This document shows positions 11,495 through 25,545 of a stretch of 64,000 nt of DNA, piece after piece (the first letter of the stretch is position 1; every line of letters starts with the position of its first letter). The notes beneath the pieces are model-generated. The model searched no databases and was not told where the DNA came from. It saw only the letters and a list, made by a program, of their open reading frames with translations. The stretch lies in contig JAUKTV010000004.1 in the NCBI GenBank assembly GCA_030549205.1, forward strand, positions 1,240,001-1,304,000, written 5' to 3'. This DNA is from Apiosordaria backusii (Eukaryota > Ascomycota > Sordariomycetes > Sordariales > Lasiosphaeriaceae). The position numbers and the translations under genes are program-made.

Positions 11495-13913
11495 GATTTT
11501 ATTATAAATATATTAAAAGCTAAAAACTATTTTACAATTTAAATTATATAAAATTATCTTTTAAAAAGTATAATTTTAAAATAAATATATTTTAAAAATA
11601 TAGAAATATATAAAGTATTTTTTATAATACTTTATATAACTTTATTAAAGCACCGCTCTAAAGTCAAAGCTAAAATCTAATAATATAAATAGTAACTAGA
11701 GCAAAGCTTTATTTACTATATATTAAAAATCTCCAAACATAGTATATTTTAACAACCAATAATTTTCAAGCTTCCTATTAGTCTATTTAATAGTTTAAAA
11801 AATTTAAATCTAAAAAACCTTATAGAGAAGTATAAATAGATATTAAAAGAAACTTTAAAACTTCGCTCTAACCTTTCTACAAACCGATTTATCACGTACC
11901 CATAAATCAACATTACATTCGCAATCAAGGTTCTTATAATTAATTAAATATAATAGTAAATAATAAAGGAAATTAATAGATTTAAAGATCTTAATAGAAG
12001 TTATATAAATTTATATAAACCTTATAATATTTATTAATTAGTTATTACTTTTAAATCGATACAGGAAATAAGTAAGTTTATAAAAATATAGAAAAGTATA
12101 TTTAATTATTAAATAATTATTAATAAAACAATTAAAATATACTTCTTTTATAATACTAATTTATTATTAATAAAAGAATAAGCTTTACAATATATATATT
12201 TTTATATATAATAATTTATAATTATAAATCAAAACCTATAGTAAGGATTAAAAAAAAACGCTAATAACGTAGATATTTTAATATTAAAAGATGAATAAGT
12301 TAATATTTTAATTTAAAAACTTTAAAATATAAGTAACTTTAATTAAGTAATTATAAGAGAATAAGTTGAAATTATAAAAAAGTAAGTTAATTAGTATTAA
12401 AGATTAATAAAGAAATTTAGAACAAAAGATAAAGTATGCTTAAATATATAGTATTTTAAATCTTAAAGGTAATATAGAAAGTTAAATTAATCATATTACA
12501 AATATAAGATTTTAAAAGTAATCTTTTTAAATATAATAAAACTTTACGGTATTTTTTAAAAAATATATCATCGATTTTATATAAATATTATTAAAAAAGT
12601 TAAAAATAACATTTTTCTTTATTTATAGTATATTAATTAATAACCTTTAACTATATTTCTTTATAAAAATTAATTTAATATAAAAAGAACTTTAAAGAAA
12701 AGATTATATTAAAAATAATAATAACTGTTAATAAAATAAATAAACTATTATAAATTTATTTAAAAACCTTATAAAAATATTCTAAATATATAAATATAAA
12801 GAGAATACTTAAATTAACGTTATAATTATAAAAAAGAAAATCAAGTTTAAGGAGGTACCGTTATAATAAATAAAAGATTATTTATATCTTAAGAGGCAAT
12901 TTAATAATTTTAATTAAAGTCAAATTTTAATATCTCTTAATAAAGTTAAGCTAACCCTTTATATATTTCTTTATAAAAATCAGCTATTACCTTTTCTTAA
13001 AATGTAAAAGTAAAGTATATAAGAATAATAAAGATAAGAAGTATAAATATAAAAATTACTATTATAAAAATAGTAAAAAAAATAATATTATAAAATATAC
13101 TATTTAAAATTAACCTTTTTTTATATATTAAAATAAAAGTAGAAAGTTACTATTTTATTTAAAGAAAATCCCAAAATTTACTAACTTTTTAAAAAAGGAA
13201 GATAATTTAAAGATTTTATAGAAGGTTTTTTACTTTGAAATCAGTATAATAAATAATAACTATTATAATATAAGAGAGATACTTCCTATACTCTGCAACT
13301 TATTAATCTGTACTATAGAGAGTTACTTTTTCCTATATTAATCCCTAACCCTGCAGACAGGTTAACATTTTACAATATACCGTTTTTAAATTTCACTGTA
13401 ATACAGCTAATACTACCGTTTTAACTACCTTTATTGTAATTGACAAAATTTCTCTACAATAACGCAATCCTTACTAAACTACTACCTTTCTTCTTTACTA
13501 CTTACTTTACTAAGGCTATTAAGTAAGCCTGGCAAAAGCTAATAAGCTATTTAAACTAGGTAAAGGCATATTAGTAAGAGGGTTTTTAGGCTTACTGTAT
13601 ATATAGTAGAGGTAAGGTATAAAGTTAAGTAATAGCCTAATAGCTTATTAATATATACTGTTTTCTATAATCTTTTTTATAAGTAGTAATGGCTTTATTT
13701 TTAACGACGGCGAGGTTAGTTATAGAAGCAATGGCTGTACAGCGGTAAATGGTATAACAGACTGTAATTGTAGGATTTTCTATATAAAATTATAAGTAAA
13801 GCATGCAAAGGTATATTGTCTATACTTTATATAGTATGGATTGACAAACTGCATAGTACAGGTAGTATATTTTATTAATAATTATAAGTAATAAAGGTAA
13901 TAGTACGGACTTT

Positions 13914-14305
13914 ATTAATTGTAAAATTATATAAGTTTTAATATTTAACTATAAAGTTAAATTACTATAATTTGCTTTAAGTAATTTATTAAATAAAAGT
14001 AGATTTAGTATATTGAAAACAAATAGTATTTTAATTACCTTTTTTTTTTTTTTACTTTACCGAATTCTGTTTTTACCAAAGTAATATGATAGCTTATTAT
14101 ATAAATATAGTTAAACCCTTTTTATATAACAAAACTCATTTATCTTTTTAATATTAATATAAACCTTTTTAAGTATAAATATATATTTTATTTTATTTGT
14201 TTTCAATATACTAAATCTACTTTTATTTAATAAATTACTTGAAGTAAATTATAGTAATTTAACTTTATAGTTAAATATTAAAACTTATATAATTTTACAA
14301 TTAAT
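13914..14305. repeat. fold-back: 112-bp inverted arms
   Basis: Left arm 13,914-14,025 and right arm 14,194-14,305 are near-identical inverted copies, separated by 168 bp with a T tract. The right arm and the centre match the tail of repeat copy B (around 34,450-34,735) in reverse, so the left arm is an extra, inverted duplicate of tail sequence and not the terminal repeat of a transposon. Confidence 0.8.
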
Positions 14306-14363
14306 GAATTTATAAACAATTCTATAAAAGTAAGAATTCCTTTATTAATAAAAGGTTAAAATA

Positions 14364-15197
14364 TGTTAAACTAGGTCCCTATGAGGCCTAAGTTTACAGT
14401 AAGTGGCTGCTATTATACTACGTGGTAGAAGCTTAAGTCGGAAATCCTATCCGTCAGTTACCCGGTACTTGGCCGGCACCTTACTTCACTGCAGGGCTAT
14501 TCAAAGGCCTGCATCCTACTAACTAGTAGGCCAAACCGCCTGTAATTTTATATTCAGGCTACTAAGGCCTGCTACTATGGGCAGTATAGGTGGCCTAACC
14601 CTAACCCTACGTTAACCCGCACTTTGGGTTGGGGGTGCTTGGTTTTGCGGCCCTTTTGTATGGCCGTGAGTCGATTTTTAGAGAGCTGTAAACTACGCTA
14701 ACTTAGCTGCCTATAAGACCTATAGCCAATCACTGGGCTGGCCAAATTGGCTAAGAATTGGTAGGCCTATAGTTAAGTAAGTATATTACTATTATATTAA
14801 ATTATAAGCCTGTAGGCCCTGTAGGTCGGAAGCTATAGAGGGCTTAGTAAGTAGTTTACAGGGCTTGGCAAACCTCAGGGTTAACCAAGCCGTACTCTGG
14901 CCTATCTGCCTGCTAGGGTATGCAAGGTACTGTACGTTAGTCGGTAGGTATATGGTAGAGGTCAAGTACAAACCCTACTATAAAGATTATTACAGTGGAT
15001 TTATAGAAGGCTAATACTACAATATAATTGTTTACTTACTATATTTCTATCCTACAGTACCTATAAAGTACTGTATTCTAATACCCTAGTATTAAGCTAT
15101 AGGTATTATGTGTAAGACTTCCGCTGCACTATAAGCTAGTATATAAGTACTAATTACAGGGCCTTTAAGCCTATAATTGGCCATATCTATTCCAATA
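14364..15197 (+). mobile_element. solo LTR, 834 bp, with 5-bp target duplication
   Basis: Begins TGTTAAACTAGG and ends TTCCAATA. AAATA occurs directly before (14,359-14,363) and after (15,198-15,202). Removing the LTR plus one AAATA restores a sequence that matches the uninterrupted tail of copy B (near 34,390-34,410, reverse strand). It contains CCTAACCCTAACCC, reminiscent of telomere repeats. No internal retrotransposon sequence is attached. Compared with the copy at 24,006 it carries more G-to-A and C-to-T changes. Strand is nominal. Confidence 0.85.
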
Positions 15198-15839
15198 AAA
15201 TAGCATTATAAAAACTATTAACTATAAGGTATTAAAGAAGTACTTTATAAAGTATTAAGTAGGTTATTTAATAAATATTCAGTACGTTATTTAAATAATA
15301 TTTAGTAAGTGCTTTAGAGGATTTAATAAAGATAATTAAAAAAAGTAAAGATTACAGTTTAAAAGACCTTTATTTTCGCTATTTATAAAGGTTTCCGTTT
15401 TTATATATCTTATAATAAATAGGTAAATAGTAAAGAATAGTAAAAGTAGTAGATAAATAGAGAATAATAATATATAGAGGATATTGATTTAAAAAGGCTT
15501 TTCTATATAGTGTTTATTTACGATTTTAATTAACCTTTTTACTATTTCATTATAAGAATTCTTTTCTTATAAAAATAATATTATAATAAATACTATAAAT
15601 ATAGTTTAAACCTTTTTAATTAAAGTTTAATACTATAATACCGCTAATAAGGAAAAAAGATATCCATCTCAAAACTTTAATTATTTAATAATAAATTAAT
15701 CTATATATAATTCTACAAAAGTAAGAATTCCTTTATTAATAAAAAGTTAAAATAAAATTATAAAACCTATTAATTATAAAGTACTAGGTAAGTACTTTAA
15801 AAGGTATTAAGTAGGTTACTTAAAAGGCCCTTTAATTTA

Positions 15840-16300
15840 AATATAGCTGTTAGTTCTTTTCTTTCAGCTCTTCCTTTCCCTATAGGCCGCTATAGTTTAA
15901 CGGACAAATACTAGGACATATATTTTTTTAAAGGCTACTATTAAGTACTAATTAGGCTCTTTAACCTAAATACAACTATTAGATTTTTTTCTTTTAACTC
16001 TCCTTCTCTTTATAAGCCGCTATAGCTTAATAGGTAAATACCAAGGTATATGCTTTTTTAAGGACTACTATTAGATATTAGTTAGAATATAACCGTTAGT
16101 TTTTTTCTTTCAGCTTTCCCTCCTTTTATAAGTTACTATAGTTTAATAGGTAAATACTAAGATATGTCTTTTTTTAAAGGCTACTACTAAATACCAATTA
16201 GGCCTTTTAACTTAAATATAGCCGTTGGTTTTTTTTCTTTCAGCTCTTCTTCCTTTTATAAGCTACTATAGTTTAATAGGCTAACACTACTGGTTAGGCT
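15840..16300 (-). repeat. short tandem array (about 113-135 bp units), copy A
   Basis: About four units, each with a run TTTTTTCTTTCAGCTC and a TATAGGCCGCTATAG-like core. They are the reverse complement of the larger arrays at 32.6-33.8 and 44.0-44.8 kb. Confidence 0.8.
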
Positions 16301-16900
16301 ATTTAGGAGCTATAGTAGGTACTTTTAATACTATATCTCCTCCTTTAGCAGTCTTATAGCTATTAAAACTTAATTTTCAGGCTTACTAGGCTTTTATATA
16401 TAATTTAATATAAGTTTAAATAGGTATATTTTATAATAACCTACCGATATAGTTAAAGGTACGCTGTTTTATAGTACTTTTATATAGCCGTAAGTCGATT
16501 TTTAACTAAATATATTAAAATCAGAGTTAGCTAAACTATACTTTAACTTATCTGCCTATCCTAATATATAAGCCTTTATATATTAGTCAGTAGGTATATA
16601 AGGAGAGAGTGCTTAAGTACTTTTAGTACTATATCTCCTCTTATAATAGTCCTACGGTTATTAAAACTTAATTTTCAGGCTTACTAGGCTTCTATATACA
16701 ATTTAGTATAGGTTTAAATAAGTACATTCTATAATAATCTGCTAATATAGTTAAGGGTACGCTATTTTACAGTACTTTTATATAGCTATAAGTCGATTTT
16801 TAATTAAATATATTAAAATCAGAGTCAGCTAAGCTGTACTTTAGCTTATCTGCCTACTTTAGTATATAAGCTACCGTATATTAGTTAATAAGTATATAAA
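16300..16900 (-). repeat. about 300-bp tandem units, copy A
   Basis: Two consecutive diverged units, each containing AAGTCGATTTTTAA (start) and CAGGCTTACTAGGC. Reverse complement of the three-unit array near 31.7-32.6 kb. Confidence 0.8.
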
Positions 16901-19900
16901 GGAAAAAAAAAAATAGTCTTTATTAAAGGATTGGCCAGTATAACTGGCTTTCTTTTAATAGCAGCTTATAGCTATTAGCTTGATAATAAAAAAAAAGTTC
17001 TATTTTATACTTTTACTGCCTTTATTAGGCTTCCTACAGTACTTTCCAGAGAGTTAACGATTGCAGTAAGTACTATCTAACGCTAGTACTATTAAGGCTT
17101 AGGCTATTAAAGTAAAGTAATAGGAGGTAATTTAAGGTATTAAAGCTATGCCTATAGTACTAAAGATTAAACTTTATAAGTAATTAGCTAATAGTTAAGC
17201 CTACTATATAGCTATTTAAAGGTACTTAATAGTTAGTAATGCCTTCTATAGTAGACCCTACTATTAAGGCCTTCTTTTAAAGTATTTAAATAGTATATTT
17301 AAGCGTTTAGTACTTTGCTTTTACTTACCGATAGTACTTTAAGGAATTTAAAAAAGGAAAGTAAATATACTAAACAGTAAACTATAACTACTATATTAAG
17401 TAAGCTATATAGTATATAGGCCTTATACTTACTAGTCTATATAATTAAGAATCTCTTCTACTTTATAAAACAAACGGTTAGTCTATACTTTAAATATACA
17501 ATAGTTACTTAGTTAATTCTACTAGTAATTATATACTTATTTTAAAGATTAAGCTATATATATTTAAGTATAAGCAATTATATAGTAAAACTGCAAATGG
17601 CTTATTAAATTAGTTATCATTTATTTAATATTACCTTACTATATAGATAACTGTAGTAATTTTAAAGCTAATATATATAAAAAATCCCGACTTTAAAAAG
17701 GATGTATTTATTAAATTAAAAACCAATGCCCTTTAAGGCTTACTAGTAATTTATAATAACTTTTTAAATTATATAGCCTTATATCGGCGATAGTTTAATT
17801 AAATTTCTATCTTATTAACTTTCGACGGTTAGGTTTTAGCTAACTATAGTAATAATAAATAACAGAAAGTTAAGGCTTAACTTTAAAAAAGGAGTTTAAA
17901 AAATGGCTATTATATTTAAAAAAGGTAGTAAGTATATAAATTACTTAATCCTAATATAAGAAGGTAGTAATAATAAATACTAATATAGGGCTTTTTTAAA
18001 TCTTATAATTGGAATAAGTATAATTTAAATCCTTTAACGAAGAATAATTAGAAGGTAAGTCTAGTACTAGTAGCTACAGTAATTCTAACTTTAATAGTAT
18101 ATATTAAAGTTATTAAGGTTAAAAAGCTTATAATTAAACCTTAGGCCTAGCCTTCTAGTCTCTTTTACTAAGTATATTAGCTTAATTAGACCTTTTTTTT
18201 CTAAAGAACTGCATACCCTTTACTAAGTATACCGGAGAACTAGAACGTTTACTTTAAATAAATTAAATCGCTTAAAGAAGGCCTATATTTAAATAATCTA
18301 GTATAGAATAATAAAATAGGACATATAGTTCTATTTTATTAGTTTCTAAGACCGTTATAATAATTAATAGGGATAGTCGGAGGCATTAGTATTTAATTAT
18401 TAAAGGTAAAATTCTTAAATTTATTAAAGACTAACTATTATAAAAGTATTTATTAAGGATATTTTCATTAATTAGGAACGAAAGTTAGGAGATTAAAGAC
18501 AATTAAATACTATTATAGTCTTAACTATAAACTATACCGATTAAGGATTAAACGGTATTATTTTTTAACCTATTCGGCACTTTATAATAAATTAAAATAT
18601 TTAGGCTTTTAAAGAAGTATAGTCGTAAAGTTAAAACTTAAAGAAATTAACGGAAGGGTATTACTAAAGGTAAAGTCTATAGCTTAATTTAACTTAATAT
18701 AGGGAAACTTATTAAGTCTAAATACAATAAGGATTAATAGATTAAAAGCTCTTTCTTAATTTCGTAGTTAGTAATATATAGCCATTCTTAATTAATAGAG
18801 TAATTTATTTACTTAATTGCAATAATAAATAAGACCTTAACCTACTAAATAGCCTATATTACTTTAATAGTACGTTAGCTTCTTAAAGAGACTATTAGCT
18901 TAAGCTAATAGAAGTTTAAGGTAATAATAGGTCTATAATACCTTTAAATATTCTAGGCTATATATATACTATATTAATAAAGCTAGTAAATACTTTCTTA
19001 ATTAAAAGGCCTAAGTAATCTTATTAAACTTTATTATATTAAAAATAAAGCATTGCAATTATTACTTTTTAATAAAAAATCCTTGATAAGTATAAGTTAT
19101 TAGCTTATGTTAATTATATCTTTACCCTTTATATATACTGTCTATCGCTATTACCGATTAAATAGCTTAATAAGGCTTTTAAACTAACCTAAGGAAGTTG
19201 GTAACAACTACTTAGGGCTAAAAAGCTATTTAAACTCGGTTATTTAAAGGAAGTAAAAGTTATAATAAGGTCTTTATTAGTAAATGAATAAAGGAATTAT
19301 TAAAGAATTGTAAAACTCCTTTAAACTATCATAAACCTACCTTTAAATAGTTACTTTAATAAGCTGGCCCTTTTTAAAAGGTCGCTAAAGGCTTACTGAA
19401 GGTATTTAAACCATTGTTTTTATAGGCTTCTTTAAGTATTATACTTAATAATTAAAACTTTTAATAATAGATCTCTTAGCTTTAATATCGATAAAGAATA
19501 TAGCAAAATATAATAAGTAATATAAATTGCAGAATCTAATAAATTATTAAATCTTTAAATATATATTGCGCTTATTAATATTTTAACAGGTATATCTATT
19601 TAAGCGTTATTTTAACCATTAAGCCTTAAGCTTATATTAAGGACCTGTATTTAACGTAGGCCTTAAAAACTAATAGTAGGTTTACTGTCTATACCGAATG
19701 TAGTAATTAACTTTATTATAAAAGCAGCGTAAGTACCTACTATAAAACTCCTAATCTTTATAAAGTTAACTTTAAATTAGATAAAAATACTTACTAAACT
19801 TAAATATATTAATAAGTAGAGGAAAAGTAACTAATAGGGATTACCTTAATAACGGTAAGTAAAGCGGTAATAGCTTAAATTTAAAATCTAACTTTAGCCT

Positions 19901-22900
19901 AAGTTATAATTTATAAAGAAAGCTTTTAATGCAGTACCGACTAAGTCCTTTAGAATAGGGTACTATAGAAGGTAAAAGCTTTATATAATTAAACGTTTAT
20001 CCTATATAAAGCTTCTTTAATAAGTTAAATAGTTTAAGAATGCTATTTAAAATAGAAGGTAAATTTCTTTTAAAGTTAAATACTAGTTAAAGACCGATAG
20101 TATATAAGTAAAATAATCGAAAGATAAAAAGCATTTTAAAAAGAAGATTAAATAGTATGTAAAATTGTTAAAAAGAAAGTGCTTATAACTAAACTTATAC
20201 TATACTAATTATCTAAGGTTTTCTTTAATATATTTAATAAGGCTTAAGCTAGTATCGGTTTTTATAAAGGAATAAAGGTCCTAGGAATATAGCTTTTCCG
20301 AAAGTATTATAGCCTAAGGTATAATACCTTTATAGAAACCAAAGACTATACTTTAATAAGGATGTTAGTATAATAGTTACCGGTAACCTGTTTTAAAATA
20401 TAGACTAAGGAATTAAGGTTTTATATAAGTATTTAAGTATAAAACCTATATATATAATAAAAGTAAATGTAAATAAAAGCTTTAGTATATTATCGACCGA
20501 TTTTAATATATTTAAATAGATTTAAGTAAAAGCGTTAAGCTTTAAATTTAAAAGATAGTAAACTATATTTAAATAGGGTAAAGTTAAAGGAAACTTTAAT
20601 AGAAGCTTGCAATGGTTTTAATATATAAATTGATTGTTAAATTTAAATATAAAGGTAAAAGATTAATCGAACTATTTAATAGTTAGTTACTACTGAAGTT
20701 TCCTTTAAAATAGTAATATTATTCTTTAATTCTATAAAGTAAAGTAAATAATTAGGGACTTAAAGGCACTTTTTTACCTTTATTTATTTTTAAACTTTAA
20801 ATATATAAAAAGCCTTTATTACTTAACTAAATATAAGCGTTTAAATAAACTAACATTAGTAGGCTATTTTTAGTAAGTAGAATTAGCAATATAGGATAAA
20901 CTAAATATAAGGTTAAAGTGCTAAAGTAGACGTTTATTAAATACTATAAAAGGTATTAGCACATTTTAATAATAAGACGGTAGCTATAGAAGTTGGAATC
21001 TATTAAAAACTGTATAATAACTTACTTACTAAATATACTAACTTTAAAAATAAATGGCACTTAAGTATTTTACTTATACCCTGCCTTTAAGGTAAAAATG
21101 ATACTTTATAGAATAAGCAGTTATAAAGGTTAATAATAAAGCTTAAAGCGTAAGTTTAAATCGAATAGTCTTTAATATAGATCTTAATAATAATAGTAAA
21201 TACTTTAATAAGAATTTAAAGGACTGAAGTAAGGAAAGGTTCTATATAAATAGCGGTTAGATATAGGTTAGTCGATTTTAAACTATAAGGAAGTTCTATT
21301 TTAAAGGGGTATTTATACTTTATATAGTAAAAGGAAAGCCAGTTAATATTCTAATACTTAAATATAGGTTTTATATAGTAATATAACTAAATATAGAGAT
21401 AACGGTAAAGGCCTTAAGTAGAGTTTTCTTTTCTTTTTAATAGTCTATTACTTTAAAAACAGTTTGTTTAAAAATAGAGTTTAATAGCCGGAAAAGCCCG
21501 ATACTTCTATTAAGTCCGGTATACTTTTAACGTCCTTTAAAAATCTATAAAAGGGAATAATTTTTATATTAGGTTATATTTATAACTATAATAGGTCTTT
21601 AAGGTAAATAGCCTTTAATTAATAAAACAATGTAAATAAAGGAAGTTAGTAAAATAGATCTATAACTTTAAAAAAAGGATTGGCTTTAAAAGTTAAGTAT
21701 GTCGGGCTTTTAACAGACGGTCTAAAAGTAGATCGCTACTACTTAAATAACTGAGTAGCGGTTTTTAGTATTTAAATTAAATACCTTTAATAGGCTTTAA
21801 CTATTTAGTATACAGTTAATAATTAATTTAAAATTAGTATAGATAAAAAGAATCTAACTATTTAATTAAAATATAGTTTTGTAATAGTTAAAAAGTGGTA
21901 TTAACGTAATATAATTTCTGCTTAGTATTTTAAATATTAAAGTAAAGAAATTTAATTAAATATAAGTAAACAGTAGAAGTAACTATAATTTAAGTAGTAT
22001 AATAGGCCTCCGGCTTATTTAAAAAGGTTAAGTAGTATAAAAGGCATTTACTAATAGGCTTTAGCTTATAATACTATTAAATTATAAGAAGTTTCTAAAG
22101 CTAGTACTACTAAGTAGTTATTAAAAGGTAATTATAACTAAGGTAATAACTTAAGGTATAGTAAAAATATACTAAATATAATAATAGATAATTTACAGTT
22201 AAACTTTAAGTTTAGTAATAAATATAAGTGCAGTTTAATAACTAAATAGTAGTAGGTTCTAATAAAAACGCAGTATATATACCCTACTAAGGCTTAAAAT
22301 ATAGTCTAGCCTTTTATAAAAACAGAAAGGAGTAAAATAGCTCTTAAGGTAGCTAAATACCTTATTATCTAATTAATAATATATATAAATAGATTAACAA
22401 GATTTCTACTGTCCTTATTTACTATTTAACAAAACTATAGTTAAAGGAATAGGCTTAGTAGAATTAATAGGAAAAGAAGACCCTATTAAGCTTAACTTTA
22501 GTTTAATATTATAAAAAAATATAGAAAATATAAAATAGGTAGAAACTTTAGTACTAGTAAAATACTACTATTTCTATTGTTTTTTTACTTATTTAATAAA
22601 GTAAGGCTGGATTTTTATCTAACTTCTGGTTTTAAGGTCCTTTATAAGTTAACCCAAGTTAAAGATATTATTAAATAGGAAGTTTAGCTAAGACAGTATA
22701 TCTATTAAACTATAATATAAGTATTTTAAAAGGAGCTTATAGAAAATAGAAATCTCTAATAGAATAAAAGGGTAAAAATCCCTTTAATTTTAATTTTCAA
22801 TATAAATATAAACTATAAAAGTATAGCCTATCGATCCTTTAGTCCTTTAAAATTTAAGGCTAAAGGTATTAGAAAAGTTACTACTGGGATTAATATACTA

Positions 22901-24005
22901 ATCTTAAGTAATATAATAATAAGTACTGTCTAGTCTAATATACTCTCTAATACGTTTAAATATACTAAGGCAAAATTCCTAAATATAGGGACCTTTTATT
23001 AGGTTAATAGTAGTAAGCTAAAGCTATAACTTTCTTTAATTAAGTCTTATTAAAACAGCTAATAATCTATTAAATAGAAATAATCTATAGTTAACTTAAC
23101 TATACTTACTTCAGTATAAAGGCTAAGCAGTTTAACGCTTATTAAGGTATTAATAAAAGGCGCGGTGCCTTTTACTTAAAGTATAGACTACTTTTACCTA
23201 AAAAGGTACTGTATTTACCAGCTATATAAGCCAAAAAGCATAAAGTAAAGTATTAAAACCTAGTCTTATAGATAGAAAGGAACTAGCTTATAATAGCTAA
23301 ACGTTTATAGTAACGTTACTTTTTAATCCTTTAATATCGGCTCTTTCTATTATACTAAAGTAAAATTCGGTAAGCATTGGATTATTTATCTATTAAATAT
23401 ATATTCTAATTAGTAAGGATAGTCAGGTCGCTTTAAAATTATACTAACTAGTCGATATAACTACTATCTATAGATATTATACAGTAATATAACTTAAATC
23501 GAGGAAGGCTAAGAGCTAAAGAGCCTATACTAATCCTAAAAGAAGTCCTATTACAGTAATCTTTTAAGGCCTCTATAAAGTACAGAAAGGTATAAGTAAC
23601 CTCTTTAATAAAGGTTACTTAAAGGATATACTAGCCTTATAGGAAACCGTACCTATATATAAAAAACCTATAGTTTAAATTATATAAAAGACAATCAAGC
23701 TATAAAAGGAAATGCCTAAAGTAAGTTTAGTAGTTTTAAGAAAATAGTTAAATAGCTATAACTTTTAAAAAGCAAATAAAAAATATAAGCTAAGTTTAGA
23801 CTATCGTAAGATAGGTTAGTTTTATCCTACTAATAAATTTATTGCAATAGTAATTAAGCTCAATATAAAAGGAACCGCTTATTTAAATAATTGGTTTTTA
23901 CAATTGTCTAACTAGGTAATGCTATAAAACTACTATCTATTAGATAATAGCTAAATACCTTTAAATTAAAATCTATACTAAAATGCAATAATACCTTCTA
24001 TATAT

Positions 24006-24838
24006 TATTAAACTAGGTCCCTGTAAGGCCTAAGTTTACAGTAGGTAGCTGCTATTATACTACGTAGTAGAAGCTTAAGTGGGAAAGCCTACCTGTCAGC
24101 TACCCGGCATTGCCCGGCACCTTACTTCACTGCAGGGCTATTCAAAGGCCTGCATCCCACTAACCAGTGAGCCAAACTGCCTGTAATTTTATATTCAGGC
24201 TACTAAGGCCCACTACTATGGGCAGTATAGGTGGCCTAACCCTAACCCTACGATGACCTGCACTTTGGGTTGAGGGTGTCGGGTTTCGCGGCCCTTTTGT
24301 ATGGCCGTGAGTCGATTTTTAGAGAGCTGTGAACCACGCTAACTTAACTGCCTGTAAGACCTGTAGCCAACCACTGAGCTGGCCAAATTGGCCAAGAATT
24401 AGTAGGCCTATAGTTAAGTAGGTATATTATTACTATACTAAATTATAGGCCTGTGGGCCCTGTAGGTCGGGAGCCACAGAGGGCTTAGCAAGTAGTTTAC
24501 AGGGCTTGGCAAACCTCGGGGTCAACCAAGCCGTACTCTGGCCCATCTGCCCGCTGGGGTATGCGAGGCACCGCACGTCAGTCGGTGGGTATGTGGTAGA
24601 GGTCGAGTATGAACCCTACTACAGAGATTATTACAGTATATTTACAGAAGGCTAGCACTACAATACAATTGTTTACCCACTATATTTCTGTCCTGCAGTA
24701 CCTACAAGGTGCTGTATTCTAGTACCCCAGCACTGAGCTATAGGTATCACGCGTAAGACTTCCGCTGCACTGTGAGCTAGTATGTGAGCACTAATTACAG
24801 GGCCCTTAGGCCTGTAATTGGCCATACCTATTCCAATA
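24006..24838 (+). mobile_element. second copy of the ~834-bp LTR, no target duplication
   Basis: Aligns end to end with the LTR at 14,364, but its first bases are TATT (TGTT in the other) and it keeps more G and C, so it has seen less RIP. The flanking pentamers (TATAT left, CAAAC right) do not match, so it is not a simple insertion: copy A lies on the left and the Myb pseudogene on the right. It may mark a recombination or deletion junction. The two LTRs flank copy A in direct orientation, but the AAATA duplication around the first argues against their being the ends of one element. Confidence 0.8.
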
Positions 24839-24844
24839 CAAACA

Positions 24845-25545
24845 ATATAAGCCAGCCTGTACTTTTTAACTAATATAATCCTCCTTAAATCCTGGCGCGC
24901 CAGCTTCATGAACTCTCCAGTTATCGGTATCAGGGAGCAAAGTCACAACTCTGTCCCGGTCGGGAATCGCCTTAATGGAATTTGTTAACTGCTCTAGTAA
25001 CCTTTTCTTCTTCAATGGCAGTCAGTCTCCCCGTAGTATAGCTAAGTTAATTAACGGCCGGCTCCTCTTCCTGCTTAATAGAAGATGGAGGAGGGGGAGA
25101 AGGCAAGGTAATAAAATTCTCTTTTTAAATACTAATATAAACTTTAGGATAATTACCATCGCTGTCTCTAATACTAATATCATTGTCGCTATCTTCAATA
25201 TTAATATAAACGTCAGGATTAAAGTTACCATTTCGGTCGTATATATCGATAATATACTGTATGTACTTATGGACCGTCTTATCACTATAATTCGGTATAG
25301 ATAACCTTAGGCGTCTCTAAACGACAACTAACGTCCGACGCTAATATTTACCCTCGAAAACCCTCTCAGTAATCTTCCTCTAGTCGATCTCTTTCTTAAC
25401 TTTAGTATCGCTATTACGTATAATATAAGCTAGCCTATACATTTTAGTTAATATAATCCTCTTTAAATCTTAACGCGCTAGCTTTACTTTCCAGCTATCG
25501 GTGTCTGGTAATAAAGTCATAACTTTATCCCTATCGGCTATTGCT
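24845..25545 (-). repeat. internal duplication in the Myb pseudogene
   Basis: The stretch 24,845-24,975 is repeated at 25,420-25,545, both encoding TLLPDTD-W on the minus strand. The first copy is less mutated (it retains a GGCGCGCC site) and has 4 extra bases. A ~100-125-bp module starting GCAGTCAG/GCAGTCAA recurs at 25,017, 26,140 and 26,345. Confidence 0.8.

Larger units (their letters stand above)
10688..13913. other. AT-rich, RIP-degraded DNA, origin unresolved
   Basis: GC content drops abruptly after about 10,780. Stop codons are dense in all frames and long A/T runs dominate. A few less-mutated patches remain (for example 11,865-11,935 and 13,270-13,350). Apart from the palindrome and LTR fragment listed separately I can assign nothing here. 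It is probably transposon remains. Confidence 0.6.
15203..24005 (-). mobile_element. long repeat family, copy A (inverted)
   Basis: Reverse complement of copies B and C over nearly its whole length. For example, the section around 18,200-18,250 matches 30,335-30,395 reversed, and 19,400-19,560 matches 28,640-28,800 reversed. Its tail continues left to about 14,026 beyond the inserted solo LTR. Heavily RIP-mutated, with no intact frame. On the plus strand of this copy, roughly 20.3-22.5 kb can be read in one frame if TAA/TAG are taken as mutated Gln/Trp codons, hinting that a large ORF once lay on this strand. I could not match it to reverse transcriptase, transposase or helicase motifs. Strand is given relative to copy B. 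Confidence 0.75.

Noticed and set aside
14364..24838. A full LTR retrotransposon of about 10.5 kb with LTRs at both ends
   Set aside because: The left LTR has its own AAATA duplication and interrupts the tail of copy A, which continues beyond it, and copies B and C have the same body without these LTRs.
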